Shown: positions 32,703 through 41,008 of the stretch, piece after piece
Layout: every line of letters begins with the position of its first letter
Position numbering within the stretch: position 1 is the first letter of the stretch
Origin: Chloroflexota bacterium
Lineage (GTDB): Bacteria > Chloroflexota > Anaerolineae > 4572-78 > J111
Length of the DNA stretch: 64,000 nucleotides
Assembly (NCBI GenBank): GCA_016860845.1
Contig: BOKF01000035.1
Coordinates: 1 to 64,000, forward strand
Reading direction: 5' to 3'
The notes under the pieces: generated by a model
Told to the model about the DNA's origin: nothing
The model's database searches: none
What the model saw: only the letters and a program-made list of their open reading frames with translations
Made by a program: the position numbers and the translations under genes

Positions 32703-33767
32703 TTAAGTGTTAGTGTGTACCGTTTGTCCCATAAATTGCTGCGGCTGATCAAAGTCACGATAACCGCCCGCCTCAAAAGACGGGCCGGGAAAGCCGATCC
32801 GCTGCCAGGTATCGGGGTGGGTGCAGTACAGAAAAACCACATCCTCCCACAAGGCGCTGAAAAAGGAGGAAGGCTTAACTCCAGCCCAATCCGCGCCGCT
32901 GGTCCGGTTCTGTCGCACCGCTTCCAGCAGCGCCGTGCGCTCGGCCGGCGATAAATCCACAAAGTCACGCTGGTCGAACTCGCTCCGGGCCATCTGGTCA
33001 ACGGCCTGCAAAGCCGTCACGTAAAGCGCCTCGCGCCCGGCCTCGTAACGCGCCCGCATTTCGACCACGCTGACAAAGCCCATCTCCTGCACCCCGGCGT
33101 CGAAATCGTCGGGCGGGAGCATGGTCGAAGCCAACGCCTCCAGCGTTTGCAGGACATGGTCATCCTGGAGAAAGGCCGGTTTGGCTGAAACTTGTCGTTC
33201 CTCGGCGGCAGGCTGGCTCGCGCGGCTGCCGGAAATCCGCACCCACAGCCGCTTCAACCAGCCCAGGAAACCACCCGCCACCTCAATTCGAGGGCGAGCC
33301 AGTAGAACACCGCCGCTGCGCTGCAACGCTTCCGCCCGCGCGCTGAAAGCCGCGATCAATTTGTCGGTTTTGTTCTGGACATATTTGCCAGTCATCCGCA
33401 GCAGCCACTCGCCGCGGGCGTGGGTTTCGGCGTGAAGGGTTAGAGTGACCCGCGTCTGCTCCGGGGTGCGCCCCTCTTCAACCAGCCAACTGCCGGTCAG
33501 CATTTCCACCGGGCCTTCGACCAGTTCAAACTTAATTTCCCGGCCGGGTATCTCGACCACCTTTAACGTGGCAGAGACTGTTAGAATAGCGGCCCGAGCC
33601 ACAAATTTGTACAGATCGCCTTGGCGGGTGACCGAAACAAGATCATTCACAAATTCGGGATAGGCTTCCATATCGGCCAGCACTCGATAGACCACCTCTT
33701 TAGAAGCGGCAATGCTGTGGGTGATCGAAAAATCGAATTTATTGTCGGCAATCTGCCAAGTTACCAT
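32703..33767 (-). CDS. SRPBCC domain fused to gluconate 2-dehydrogenase subunit 3-like domain
   Basis: The 354-residue protein joins two families. The N-terminal half (about 1-150) is an SRPBCC/polyketide-cyclase-like fold (FSITHSIAASKEVVYRVLADMEAYPEFV and HARGEWLLRMTGKYVQNKTDKLI). The C-terminal half (about 205-345) matches the small subunit of gluconate/GMC dehydrogenases (LEALASTMLPPDDFDAG, FVDLSPAERTALLEAVRQN, FFSALWEDVVFLYCTHP, WQRIGFPGPSFEAGGY). The small subunit normally carries a Tat signal; here none is seen and the SRPBCC domain takes the N-terminus. The GMC large subunit is encoded just upstream, also without a signal, so a cytoplasmic complex is likely. Confidence 0.88.
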   Translation of the reverse strand: MVTWQIADNKFDFSITHSIAASKEVVYRVLADMEAYPEFVNDLVSVTRQGDLYKFVARAAILTVSATLKVVEIPGREIKFELVEGPVEMLTGSWLVEEGRTPEQTRVTLTLHAETHARGEWLLRMTGKYVQNKTDKLIAAFSARAEALQRSGGVLLARPRIEVAGGFLGWLKRLWVRISGSRASQPAAEERQVSAKPAFLQDDHVLQTLEALASTMLPPDDFDAGVQEMGFVSVVEMRARYEAGREALYVTALQAVDQMARSEFDQRDFVDLSPAERTALLEAVRQNRTSGADWAGVKPSSFFSALWEDVVFLYCTHPDTWQRIGFPGPSFEAGGYRDFDQPQQFMGQTVHTNT

Positions 33768-33816
33768 AAAAACATCACGCTTTACCTCTCCCTCAGAGGA
33801 GTTAGGGGAGAAGGTC

Positions 33817-35367
33817 CTAATTCAAATTGCCCAATTTAGCCTGCTCGATAATGTGGCGTGAAGCCCGCAGGGTGACAGCCATCGCCGTCAAGGTGATATT
33901 AGCGCCACCGCCGCTGGGAAAGATGCTGGTATCGGTTACAAAAAGGTTGGGAATATCGTGCGACTGGCAAAAGGAGTTGATGACCGAGGTTTGCGGGTCA
34001 TGGCCCATGCGCACCGTGCCCATGGGGTGCGCCGACGAAACCGGTCCGGCCTGCACGCGCCACGCGCCCGCCGCTTCCAGGGTTTCTCGGGCTTTCTCAA
34101 TGCCGTGCTGGATCAAGGCGCGGTCGTTGTCCGTCCAACTGTGCTTGAGATGGGCCACCGGCAGGCCATGCCTATCTTTGGCCGCGGGGTCAAGCGTAAC
34201 CGTATTAGCGTCGTTGGGCAGCCCCTCCCCGCAAACCCACCACCCCCCGGCATAGGCGTAGTAACGAATCATCTCCTTCAGGTCCGCGGCCCATAGATTC
34301 ATCATGTTCGAAGCATAGAAAAAGGGGCCGGGCACAAAATTTTCCAGGGTGTAACCGCGGGCAAAGCCGCGCTGAGCGTCGGTCTCGTACCAATCCTGGG
34401 CCAGCAGATTGCCCATCACCGGGCCTTTGAAGCCGTTGAGCGGCTCGTGGAACAGGCCGGTGACGGTGCAGGTGGGGTGAGCCATAAAATTTTTGCCGAC
34501 CAGCCCGCTGGAATTGGCCAGTCCTTCCGGGAAGGTATTGTTGGCCGAGAGTAATAACAAGCGCGGCGTTTCGATGGCATGCGCAGCGACGACGACCAGC
34601 CGCGCCCGGATTTGGTGGGTCTGGCCCTGGGCGTCAAAATACGAAACACCCGTTACTTTATTACGGCGGGCATCGTATTCAATCCGAAAGACGGTGGACT
34701 CGGACAGAATCCGCGCGCCGTGCGCTTCGGCCAGGGGCACGTGAGTAAAGAGCGTAGTGGATTTGGCGCTGCTGCGGCAGCCCTGCATGCAAAAACCGCA
34801 GTTGATACAGGCTTCGCGCCCACGATAAGGAACTGAGGCAATGGCCAGGGGACCATGCAAAGGATGCCCACCGAGTTTTTCGACCCCACGGGCCAGCACC
34901 TGGGCCTGGTAGCTGAACGGCAGCGGCGGCATCGGAAAGGGGCCGCGCGGCGCTTCCCAGGGATTCTCCCCCATCTGGCCCGCCACCCCAAAATCGCACT
35001 CAACCTGCTCATAGTAAGGGGCCAGGTCGGCATAGGTGAGCGGCCAATCCACCCCGATCCCATCCACCGAGGCGATCCTGAAATCGTTGACGTGAAAGCG
35101 CGGCGTCACCCCGCACCAGACCAGCGTCCCCCCGCCGACGCCGCTGCCGGACCAGGGATGGATGGGGTCCTGGCCGCTGGTCACGCGCTGGCCGCTCCAG
35201 AGCAGCTTGAGCATTTCGGCTTCGTCGTTCTCGAAGTCCACCTTAGGGTTGTAGCGCGGCCCTGCTTCCAGCCCAACCACCGAGAGGCCGGCCTCGGCCA
35301 GTTCTTTGGCCATCAGGCCGCCGCACGCGCCCACCCCAACGATGCAAACATCACATGTTTCTATCAC
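33817..35367 (-). CDS. GMC family FAD-dependent oxidoreductase
   Basis: The 516-residue flavoenzyme oxidises an alcohol group. It has the FAD-binding GVGACGGLMAKELAEAG near the start, SGSGVGGGTLVW, a cysteine cluster CINCGFCMQGC (about residue 194, C-x2-C-x2-C-x3-C), AHAIETPRLLLLSA, the active-site region AHPMGTVRMG and FPSGGGANITLTAMA. This is the branch of gluconate 2-dehydrogenase large subunits and related alcohol dehydrogenases. No signal peptide and no cytochrome c gene are seen, unlike the periplasmic complexes. It lies between the glutamine-synthetase-like and SRPBCC/GDH3 genes. Confidence 0.93.
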   Translation of the reverse strand: MIETCDVCIVGVGACGGLMAKELAEAGLSVVGLEAGPRYNPKVDFENDEAEMLKLLWSGQRVTSGQDPIHPWSGSGVGGGTLVWCGVTPRFHVNDFRIASVDGIGVDWPLTYADLAPYYEQVECDFGVAGQMGENPWEAPRGPFPMPPLPFSYQAQVLARGVEKLGGHPLHGPLAIASVPYRGREACINCGFCMQGCRSSAKSTTLFTHVPLAEAHGARILSESTVFRIEYDARRNKVTGVSYFDAQGQTHQIRARLVVVAAHAIETPRLLLLSANNTFPEGLANSSGLVGKNFMAHPTCTVTGLFHEPLNGFKGPVMGNLLAQDWYETDAQRGFARGYTLENFVPGPFFYASNMMNLWAADLKEMIRYYAYAGGWWVCGEGLPNDANTVTLDPAAKDRHGLPVAHLKHSWTDNDRALIQHGIEKARETLEAAGAWRVQAGPVSSAHPMGTVRMGHDPQTSVINSFCQSHDIPNLFVTDTSIFPSGGGANITLTAMAVTLRASRHIIEQAKLGNLN

Positions 35368-35447
35368 AAATATTCCCCTAAAAACTTTGTTGTAAACCCG
35401 TTACGAATAGGCGAATGGCGAAAGTGATATATTCATCATTCGCCCAT

Positions 35448-36806
35448 TCAAATTAACTCCATAAATTCGCGGCGCTCCCAGGGATCAACCCGGCTGTGCC
35501 ACTCGGCGGTGCCGTAATCGGGGATGACTGCTTTGGCTTTGGCAATCTCATACTCCTTGTCAACGATAAAGGTCTGCATTCCCTCGCGGGTGAGCAGGTC
35601 GAGCAGGGCCTCATCAGTGCGGAGCGCGGCCAGGGATTCCTCCAGGGTCGCCGGCGTTTTGGGTAGATCGGTCAGCTTGTAGGCATTGGTCGCAATCGGG
35701 GCCGGCGGTTCGATTTGGTTGCGAATGCCGTCCAGTCCGGCCGCCAGGCTGGCTGCTGCCACCAAATACGGGTTGCTGCTGCCGCAGGCCATGCGGTTTT
35801 CGATGTGGGTCCCCTTGCCGCGCCAGGCTTTGACTCGAATACCGACGCTGCGGTTTTCGTGGCCCCATGAGATGGTATTGGGGGCGTAACTGTTGGGTTG
35901 GTAACGCTTGGAGCAGTTGACCGTCGGGGCCAGAAAGGCGGCCAGAGCGCACGCGTGAACCAGTTGCCCACCAATGAACCAGCGGCAAAGTTGCGATAGG
36001 CCATCGGCGCTGTTCGGGTCATAAAAAACATTTTCCCCTGTTTTTTCATCCAGCAGGCTGAGATGGAAGTGACTGCCGTTGGCGCTTTTGTCAATCCAGG
36101 GCTTGGTCATCATCGTGATTAACAGGCCGTGCCTGGCCCCAATCTCCTTGAGACCGTTTTTCCAGGTGAAAGACTGGTCGGCGGCGGCGATTCCATCAGC
36201 CGGACTGTAATTGATTTCGTATTGAGCCGGGCCCCATTCGGTGTTGCAGGTGGTAATCTCAATGCCCATCTGGGTCATGGTGCGCTGGATGTCGCGCAGA
36301 ATCGGGTGGACTTCGTGTTTGAAGGTGGTCATAATCTGGTGCCCGCCGAAAATTGGCTCTTTGGTTTCGGCATTGAGCAGGTAAAATTCGTATTCATGGC
36401 CGCTGCGACAGGTAAAGCCCATCTCTTTGGCGACATCAAGAACATGCTTGAACACATGGCGCGAAGAACCCAGGGCCGGACGGCCATCGTAGAAGTGGAG
36501 ATCACCCAGGACGCGAGCCGTATGGTCGGCCCAGGGCACCACTTTAAAAGTGGACAGGTCGGGCCGGAAGACCAGATCGGCAAAGGTCAGGTCTTCGGCA
36601 TAGCCGGTGCCCTGCCAGGCCACATCGGCCTGAGCATCCCAGGTGAGCAGGTCGCTGACCATGGCCAGTCCCTTTTCCACCACCCGCTCAAAGTTGGCCA
36701 GGGCGACCAGCTTACCCCGCGAAATGCCGTTGATGTCGGGCGATTCACAGCGAATAAACTCGATCTTGTTTTGCTCAATTATCTGCTTGACTTGGGCTAG
36801 ATCCAT
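35448..36806 (-). CDS. Glutamine synthetase family protein, probable gamma-glutamyl-amine ligase
   Basis: The 452-residue enzyme keeps the type I/III glutamine synthetase catalytic motifs: HEYEFYLL, EWGPAQYEIN, KSANGSHFHLSL, NCSKRYQPNSYAPNTISWG, NRSVGIRV and HIENRMACGSSNPYL. The KRYQPNSYAPNTISWG loop and the absence of the adenylylation tyrosine region resemble PuuA-type gamma-glutamylpolyamine synthetases rather than GlnA. It would join glutamate to an amine using ATP. With the GMC oxidoreductase, aldehyde dehydrogenase and amidotransferase encoded after it, it is the likely entry enzyme of a gamma-glutamylation pathway. Confidence 0.92.
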   Translation of the reverse strand: MDLAQVKQIIEQNKIEFIRCESPDINGISRGKLVALANFERVVEKGLAMVSDLLTWDAQADVAWQGTGYAEDLTFADLVFRPDLSTFKVVPWADHTARVLGDLHFYDGRPALGSSRHVFKHVLDVAKEMGFTCRSGHEYEFYLLNAETKEPIFGGHQIMTTFKHEVHPILRDIQRTMTQMGIEITTCNTEWGPAQYEINYSPADGIAAADQSFTWKNGLKEIGARHGLLITMMTKPWIDKSANGSHFHLSLLDEKTGENVFYDPNSADGLSQLCRWFIGGQLVHACALAAFLAPTVNCSKRYQPNSYAPNTISWGHENRSVGIRVKAWRGKGTHIENRMACGSSNPYLVAAASLAAGLDGIRNQIEPPAPIATNAYKLTDLPKTPATLEESLAALRTDEALLDLLTREGMQTFIVDKEYEIAKAKAVIPDYGTAEWHSRVDPWERREFMELI

Positions 36807-36832
36807 TGAGTACTATCCCTTCTTTTAGATAC

Positions 36833-36963
36833 AGGACTTGCGCATGTCATTCTGAACGGAGCGGAGCGGAGTGAAGAATCCCTCAAACATCTGCTTGCAA
36901 ACGTAGGTTTTAGGGATTTTTCGCTCCTTCGTCGCTCAAAATGACATGATTTGCGTAAGTCCT
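36833..36963. repeat. TGTCATTCTGAG-type inverted repeat element with AGGACTT termini, copy 3
   Basis: The ends AGGACTTGCGCATGTCATTC and AATGACATGATTTGCGTAAG plus TCCT are complementary, with a core GGAGTGAAGAATCCCTC and AGGGATTTTTCGCTCC. The element (131 bp) fills most of the gap between the glutamine-synthetase-like gene and lacI. Confidence 0.88.
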
Positions 36964-37003
36964 GAGATATTTTTCACGAGTCTCACCCATTGCCCGGAAT
37001 TCT

Positions 37004-37035
37004 GTAGGACACGCGAAGCGGACGACTTGTCCTAC
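37004..37035. repeat. GTAGGACA inverted repeat at the lacI stop codon
   Basis: GTAGGACA (37004-37011) is inverted at 37028-37035. The TAG stop of the LacI-type gene is part of the repeat. Confidence 0.6.
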
Positions 37036-38066
37036 GGTATCAACATCCCCAGCGTGGCGGTGGAACGCCGAATAACCAGGCGGTGAGACAGCGTCAGCGC
37101 CTCGTGATCAGCCAATTCATGGCTGCGCAGTTTGATCAAGCTTTCCATCCCGATGGAGCCAAGGTCGTAGAGAGGGAGGGCTATCGTGGTCAGCGGCGGG
37201 TCAACTGCTTGAGCGGTGGCAATATCGTCAATGCCCATCAGACTGATGTCCTGCGGAACGTGGCAGCCTGCCTCGCGCAGCCCGACCAGACAGCCAATGC
37301 CCATCAGGTCGTTTGAAGCCAGAACAGCCGTCGGTTTGGCTGGCAGCGCCATGATAGCTTCGGCCGCCCGCCGTCCCGACTCGTATTTGTAATCCCCATC
37401 AATAATCAACTCCGGCTTGAGGGGCAGTCCATGCGCTTCCAGCGCCAACTTGTACCCGTTGAGCCGGAGCTGGGTGGTGGTCAACAAAGTGGGGCCAGAA
37501 ATATAGGCAATAGAGCGATGGCCCAGGCTAATCAGGTAATGCACGGCATCCTTGATGACCTGTTCATTGTCAACCAGCACCGAAAATGAGGAAAACAGGT
37601 GTTTGGCCAGAGATACACAGACCGCCCCCCGATTGTAAAAAGCTTCCAACGCCTGGCCGACCTGGCGGCTATATTTGTCGTCGGTCAGGCCCCCACCGGC
37701 AAAGATAACGCCATCCACCCGGTAGCTGTCGAGGGTATGCAGGTATTGCAGCTCGATCTCCGGCACCCGGTCGGAATTGCAGACAATGACCAGATAGCCG
37801 TGCCGGCGGGCCACATCTTCCACCCCCCGGACGATGGTCGCAAAATAAGGGTCCATCGCATCGCCGATGATGACCCCGACGATGCGCGTGGCCCGGGTGA
37901 CCATGGCCTGGGCCAGGGCGCTGGGCGAAAAGTTGAGCGCCTCGGCGGCCTCTAACACCCGCGCCCGCGTCTCCTCACTGACCGGGTGGGGGCTGCCGTT
38001 CAATACCCGCGAGACGGTGGTGATGGAGACATTAGCTTTTTTGGCGACGTCAATAATTGAGACCAT
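37032..38066 (-). CDS. LacI family transcriptional regulator
   Basis: The 344-residue repressor has the LacI helix-turn-helix at its start (IIDVAKKANVSITTVSRVLNG), the hinge helix (ARVLEAAEALNFSPSALAQ) and a periplasmic-binding-like effector domain (IVGVIIGDAMDPYFATIVRG to PQDISLMGIDDI). It would bind a palindromic operator with a central CG and release it on sugar or related ligand. The best operator in the window (39366-39385) overlaps the promoter of the Gfo/Idh/MocA gene immediately upstream, so it probably represses that gene and itself. Confidence 0.95.
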   Translation of the reverse strand: MVSIIDVAKKANVSITTVSRVLNGSPHPVSEETRARVLEAAEALNFSPSALAQAMVTRATRIVGVIIGDAMDPYFATIVRGVEDVARRHGYLVIVCNSDRVPEIELQYLHTLDSYRVDGVIFAGGGLTDDKYSRQVGQALEAFYNRGAVCVSLAKHLFSSFSVLVDNEQVIKDAVHYLISLGHRSIAYISGPTLLTTTQLRLNGYKLALEAHGLPLKPELIIDGDYKYESGRRAAEAIMALPAKPTAVLASNDLMGIGCLVGLREAGCHVPQDISLMGIDDIATAQAVDPPLTTIALPLYDLGSIGMESLIKLRSHELADHEALTLSHRLVIRRSTATLGMLIP

Positions 38067-38148
38067 AACGAACAGTTATACTTATGAGTTCTGTATTAAT
38101 CTGGAAGATTGGAAGATTGCCCAGAGGGTCTTTGGCTTGCAGGCTGGC

Positions 38149-39258
38149 TCAATGAGAATCCAACCTTCCATCCCTCCAGTCTTCCAACTCTCCTCCGCTC
38201 TCCAGAGGCAGCTCAACGGATTTACCCCCCGCTTTAGCCGATTGGTAAGCTGCCATCAGCACTTCGACGCCGAGCCGGGCGCTTTCCGCGTTGCTATCCG
38301 GCCTTTGCCCGGTCTCAATGGCCCGCAGCAGTTGTTGAAACGGGGTTAGACAGGTGTATCCGGCCAGATATTCCTCCAATGGAATCTGAGCGCCATTATA
38401 AATCAGGGTGTTTTGGAAAGGCAGTACGGTCAGGTTGTGCTGCTCAAACTGCATTTCCAGCACGTTGTGCCAGTTGCGCGGATTGAGCGCCTCGGCCACA
38501 TCCATCGAGGGCAGGGTTTGGAGCGGTTGTTTGCCGCTGGCCAGGACGGCAAAAAAATCGCCGTAATCAGCAATCACCTGGCCAAAATTTTCAACGCCGG
38601 CCTCGTGGTAAATGTCCCAGTAACTTGTACTTTTGGCCTGGATAGATTGGGGCCGACCCCACAACCCGATCATATAATCAACCGTGTAGCAGCCCAGGTT
38701 GGTCAGTTCACCGCCCCCGGATTTTGAGGGAGGATCGAGCCGTTCCGGCCAAACCAACGCCAAGGGAAAATCGGTGGAAAAGGTAAAGGTAAAGGTGTGG
38801 GTATAGTTGATCGGGCGGCCATACCGGCCTGCTCTAACTTCGTCGAGAAGCTTGGCCGTGACCGGGTTGAAGCGGACAATGACCGGAATATCGTAGACCA
38901 GTTGAATCCGGCTTGCGGCCACAGCCTTTTCAATTCTCCAGGCTGAGTCGAGACTTTCGGCCATCGGTTTGTTGAGGAAGATATGCTTGCCGGCCTGGGC
39001 GGCTTTTTCCACCCAACCAGCCTTTTCATGAGGGGAACAAGCCAGGGCGATGATGTCAATGTGGGGGTTAGCCAACAGCGCTTCTGCAGCCGGCTCCAAC
39101 TCCAGGCCAATAGCGGTTGACAATCCGGCCGTACGGCGCGGGTCTTCTTCCCAGCCGGCGACAATCTTGGCTGCCGGCTCCTGCTTCAAGGCAAAAGCCA
39201 CAAACTCGCCGTGGGTGCAGCAGTTCCCTAAAATGCCGACGCTGTATTGTTTGGACAC
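38149..39258 (-). CDS. Gfo/Idh/MocA family oxidoreductase (3 of 6)
   Basis: I prefer the GTG at 39258, which has GGAAGG 7 bases upstream. The ATG at 39273 lies in a CCGGAAT hairpin and lacks a ribosome site. The 369-residue protein has a degenerate glycine motif (GILGNCCTHGEF), NKPMAES in place of EKP, and GGGELTNLGCYTVDYMIGLWG in the C-terminal domain. It is a probable NAD(P)-dependent dehydrogenase with unknown substrate. It lies 82 bases upstream of lacI and shares its promoter/operator region. Confidence 0.9.
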   Translation of the reverse strand: MSKQYSVGILGNCCTHGEFVAFALKQEPAAKIVAGWEEDPRRTAGLSTAIGLELEPAAEALLANPHIDIIALACSPHEKAGWVEKAAQAGKHIFLNKPMAESLDSAWRIEKAVAASRIQLVYDIPVIVRFNPVTAKLLDEVRAGRYGRPINYTHTFTFTFSTDFPLALVWPERLDPPSKSGGGELTNLGCYTVDYMIGLWGRPQSIQAKSTSYWDIYHEAGVENFGQVIADYGDFFAVLASGKQPLQTLPSMDVAEALNPRNWHNVLEMQFEQHNLTVLPFQNTLIYNGAQIPLEEYLAGYTCLTPFQQLLRAIETGQRPDSNAESARLGVEVLMAAYQSAKAGGKSVELPLESGGELEDWRDGRLDSH

Positions 39259-39365
39259 TGTGTAACCTTCCATTCCGGTCTAGCCGGAATCGTCCCAAGG
39301 ATGATTTTTGACCAAACAAGCTAGATTTGACGGTTGAAGTAAAAAAAGAAGCGAGGAAAAGGTTT

Positions 39366-39385
39366 TCTGGAAAACGTTTTCCAGA
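39366..39385. promoter_or_regulatory. LacI-type operator TCTGGAAAACGTTTTCCAGA
   Basis: A perfect 20-base palindrome with the central CG typical of LacI-family operators. It begins at the last base of the -10 box of the minus-strand promoter and covers the likely transcription start. The LacI gene is the second gene downstream. Confidence 0.85.
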
Positions 39386-39413
39386 TATTAGCACGATCAA
39401 GCAACACTGTCAA
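39385..39413 (-). promoter_or_regulatory. Promoter of the Gfo/Idh/MocA-lacI unit
   Basis: TTGACA (39408-39413) and TAATAT (39385-39390) are 17 bases apart on the minus strand. The operator at 39366-39385 overlaps the downstream edge, which fits simple repression. Confidence 0.8.
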
Positions 39414-39589
39414 ATTGAGGATCAGGCCCAAATCCAGCAATCCTTTTACGTCTACACCGGTAAGGTTTTGTTGATCAATGGCGAAGGTAAGCCAGAACGA
39501 ACCACTGTGATTTTGGTCAAGGAGAATTTGGGGTTTTAGAGCGTGCTTTTTGAACGCAGGACAAGGGGCTTCTTAGATGAACAAAAAGA

Positions 39590-39618
39590 TTGACAGCATT
39601 GGCAGCCGCGTTTATCAT
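39590..39618 (+). promoter_or_regulatory. Promoter for the plus-strand LLM gene
   Basis: TTGACA (39590-39595) and TATCAT (39613-39618) are 17 bases apart. The leader to the start codon is about 240 nt and contains a nested hairpin. Confidence 0.65.
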
Positions 39619-39782
39619 TATTATCTGCTAAGGAGTGTTCACGAGCCAGAGTACGCCGCCGATAATGAACATGGCGTCCAAAGCTTGCTTTGGTTTTTGG
39701 CACGCAAGCGCAAGGTTTGCACTCCAGTCTATTTACGAGGAGCATTCACTAGCCCTTGACACGCCGTCGAAGATGAAATTTG

Positions 39783-39843
39783 GGGAACTCAGAGGGTCTC
39801 AGCGGAACTCCCCACGAGTTCCCCCAAGCTCCCTTGAGTTCCC
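39783..39843 (+). promoter_or_regulatory. Nested GGAACTC hairpins in the LLM gene leader
   Basis: An inner hairpin (GGAACTC 39804-39810 with GAGTTCC 39816-39822) lies inside an outer one (GGGAACTCA near 39783-39791 with TGAGTTCCC 39835-39843). The structure ends about 25 bases before the start codon. It could be a regulatory leader or a repeat. Confidence 0.45.
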
Positions 39844-39868
39844 ACCGGTTATTTATGTAAGGATGATG

Positions 39869-40915
39869 ATGTTTGAACTTGGCCTCTATTCTTTTGTTGA
39901 GCTAACCCCCGATCCGGTGACGGGGGCGATGATCAGCCCGGCCCAGCGCATGCGCAACCTGCTTGAAACCATTGAGCTGGCCGATCAGGTGGGTCTGGAT
40001 GTTTTTGGAGTCGGCGAGCACCACCGCCCCGACTTCATTGCCTCGGCTCCGCTGGTCATCCTGGGCGCAGCGGCGGCCCGCACCCGGTCCATCCGCCTCT
40101 CAACGGCAGTCACCGTGCTTAGTTCGGATGACCCGGTCCGGGTCTTTCAGGATTTTGCCACCCTGGATCTGATTTCCAACGGCCGGGCCGAGATCATGGC
40201 CGGGCGCGGCTCGTTTATCGAGTCTTTCCCGCTCTTTGGCTATGATCTGCACGACTACGACAGCCTCTTTACCGAAAAGCTGGAGCTGCTCCTGAAAATC
40301 CGCGAATCGGAAAAGATTACCTGGTCTGGCCGCCATCGCCCCCCCTTGAACGATCTGGGCGTCTATCCCCGCCCGGTGCAGGAAAAGCTGCCCATCTGGG
40401 TGGCGGTCGGCGGCACGCCGGAGTCGGTGGTGCGCGCTGCCAGCCTCGGCTTACCCATGGCCCTGGCCATCATCGGCGGCATGCCCGAACGCTTTGCACC
40501 TTTCATCCAGCTCTACCGGGAAGCGGCGCGTCAGGCCGGCCGTGACCCGGCTCACCTGCCGTTGAGCATCAATTCGCACGGCTTTATCGCCGACACGGCC
40601 CAGCAGGCCGTTGACGCTTACTATCCCTCGGCAGTGGTGGTGATGAATAAGATTGGCCGCGAGCGCGGCTGGCCGCCCGCCACCCGCCAGCAACTCGAAG
40701 CGGGACGGATGCTGCGGGGGGCCGACTTTGTGGGCAGCCCGGCTGAAATCATCGAGAAGATTCTGTTCCAGCACGAGATTTTTGGGCATCAGCGGCTGCT
40801 GCTGCAACTCGGCGTGGGGACAATTGAGCACGCCAAAGTGATGCACGCTATTGAGCTGTTCGGCACGCAGGTTGCGCCCGTTGTCCGCGAGGAGATTGCC
40901 CGGCGCGGCGGATAG
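39869..40915 (+). CDS. Luciferase-like (LLM) flavin-dependent oxidoreductase, second copy
   Basis: Three ATG codons in a row follow AAGGA; I take the third (39869) for spacing. The frame further upstream covers the structured leader. The product has 348 residues: [72 protein letters not shown] and [23 protein letters not shown]. It belongs to the luciferase-like monooxygenase superfamily, in the branch of small FMN-dependent oxidoreductases. It is transcribed alone on the plus strand between minus-strand genes. Confidence 0.92.
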   Translation: MFELGLYSFVELTPDPVTGAMISPAQRMRNLLETIELADQVGLDVFGVGEHHRPDFIASAPLVILGAAAARTRSIRLSTAVTVLSSDDPVRVFQDFATLDLISNGRAEIMAGRGSFIESFPLFGYDLHDYDSLFTEKLELLLKIRESEKITWSGRHRPPLNDLGVYPRPVQEKLPIWVAVGGTPESVVRAASLGLPMALAIIGGMPERFAPFIQLYREAARQAGRDPAHLPLSINSHGFIADTAQQAVDAYYPSAVVVMNKIGRERGWPPATRQQLEAGRMLRGADFVGSPAEIIEKILFQHEIFGHQRLLLQLGVGTIEHAKVMHAIELFGTQVAPVVREEIARRGG

Positions 40916-40978
40916 GAAGGTTGGAAGGTGGGAGGGTTGGTCAAGAGCTTCCAGCCTTCCCACCTCCAGCCCTCCAGG
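40915..40978. repeat. GGAAGGTTGGAAGGTGGGAG inverted repeat
   Basis: A purine-rich block made of GGAAGG/GGTTGG/GGAGGG units is followed by its approximate complement (CCAGCCTTCCCACCTCCAGC). It begins at the stop codon region of the LLM gene. A shorter GGAAGATTGGAAGATT copy lies near 38103. Confidence 0.55.
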
Positions 40979-41008
40979 CTGATTACTTATCTTTAAAATC
41001 AAATTCCC

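Noticed and set aside
39327..39539. Plus-strand frame of 70 codons upstream of the LLM gene
   Set aside because: It covers the operator and promoter of the divergent gene, has no ribosome site and matches no family I know.
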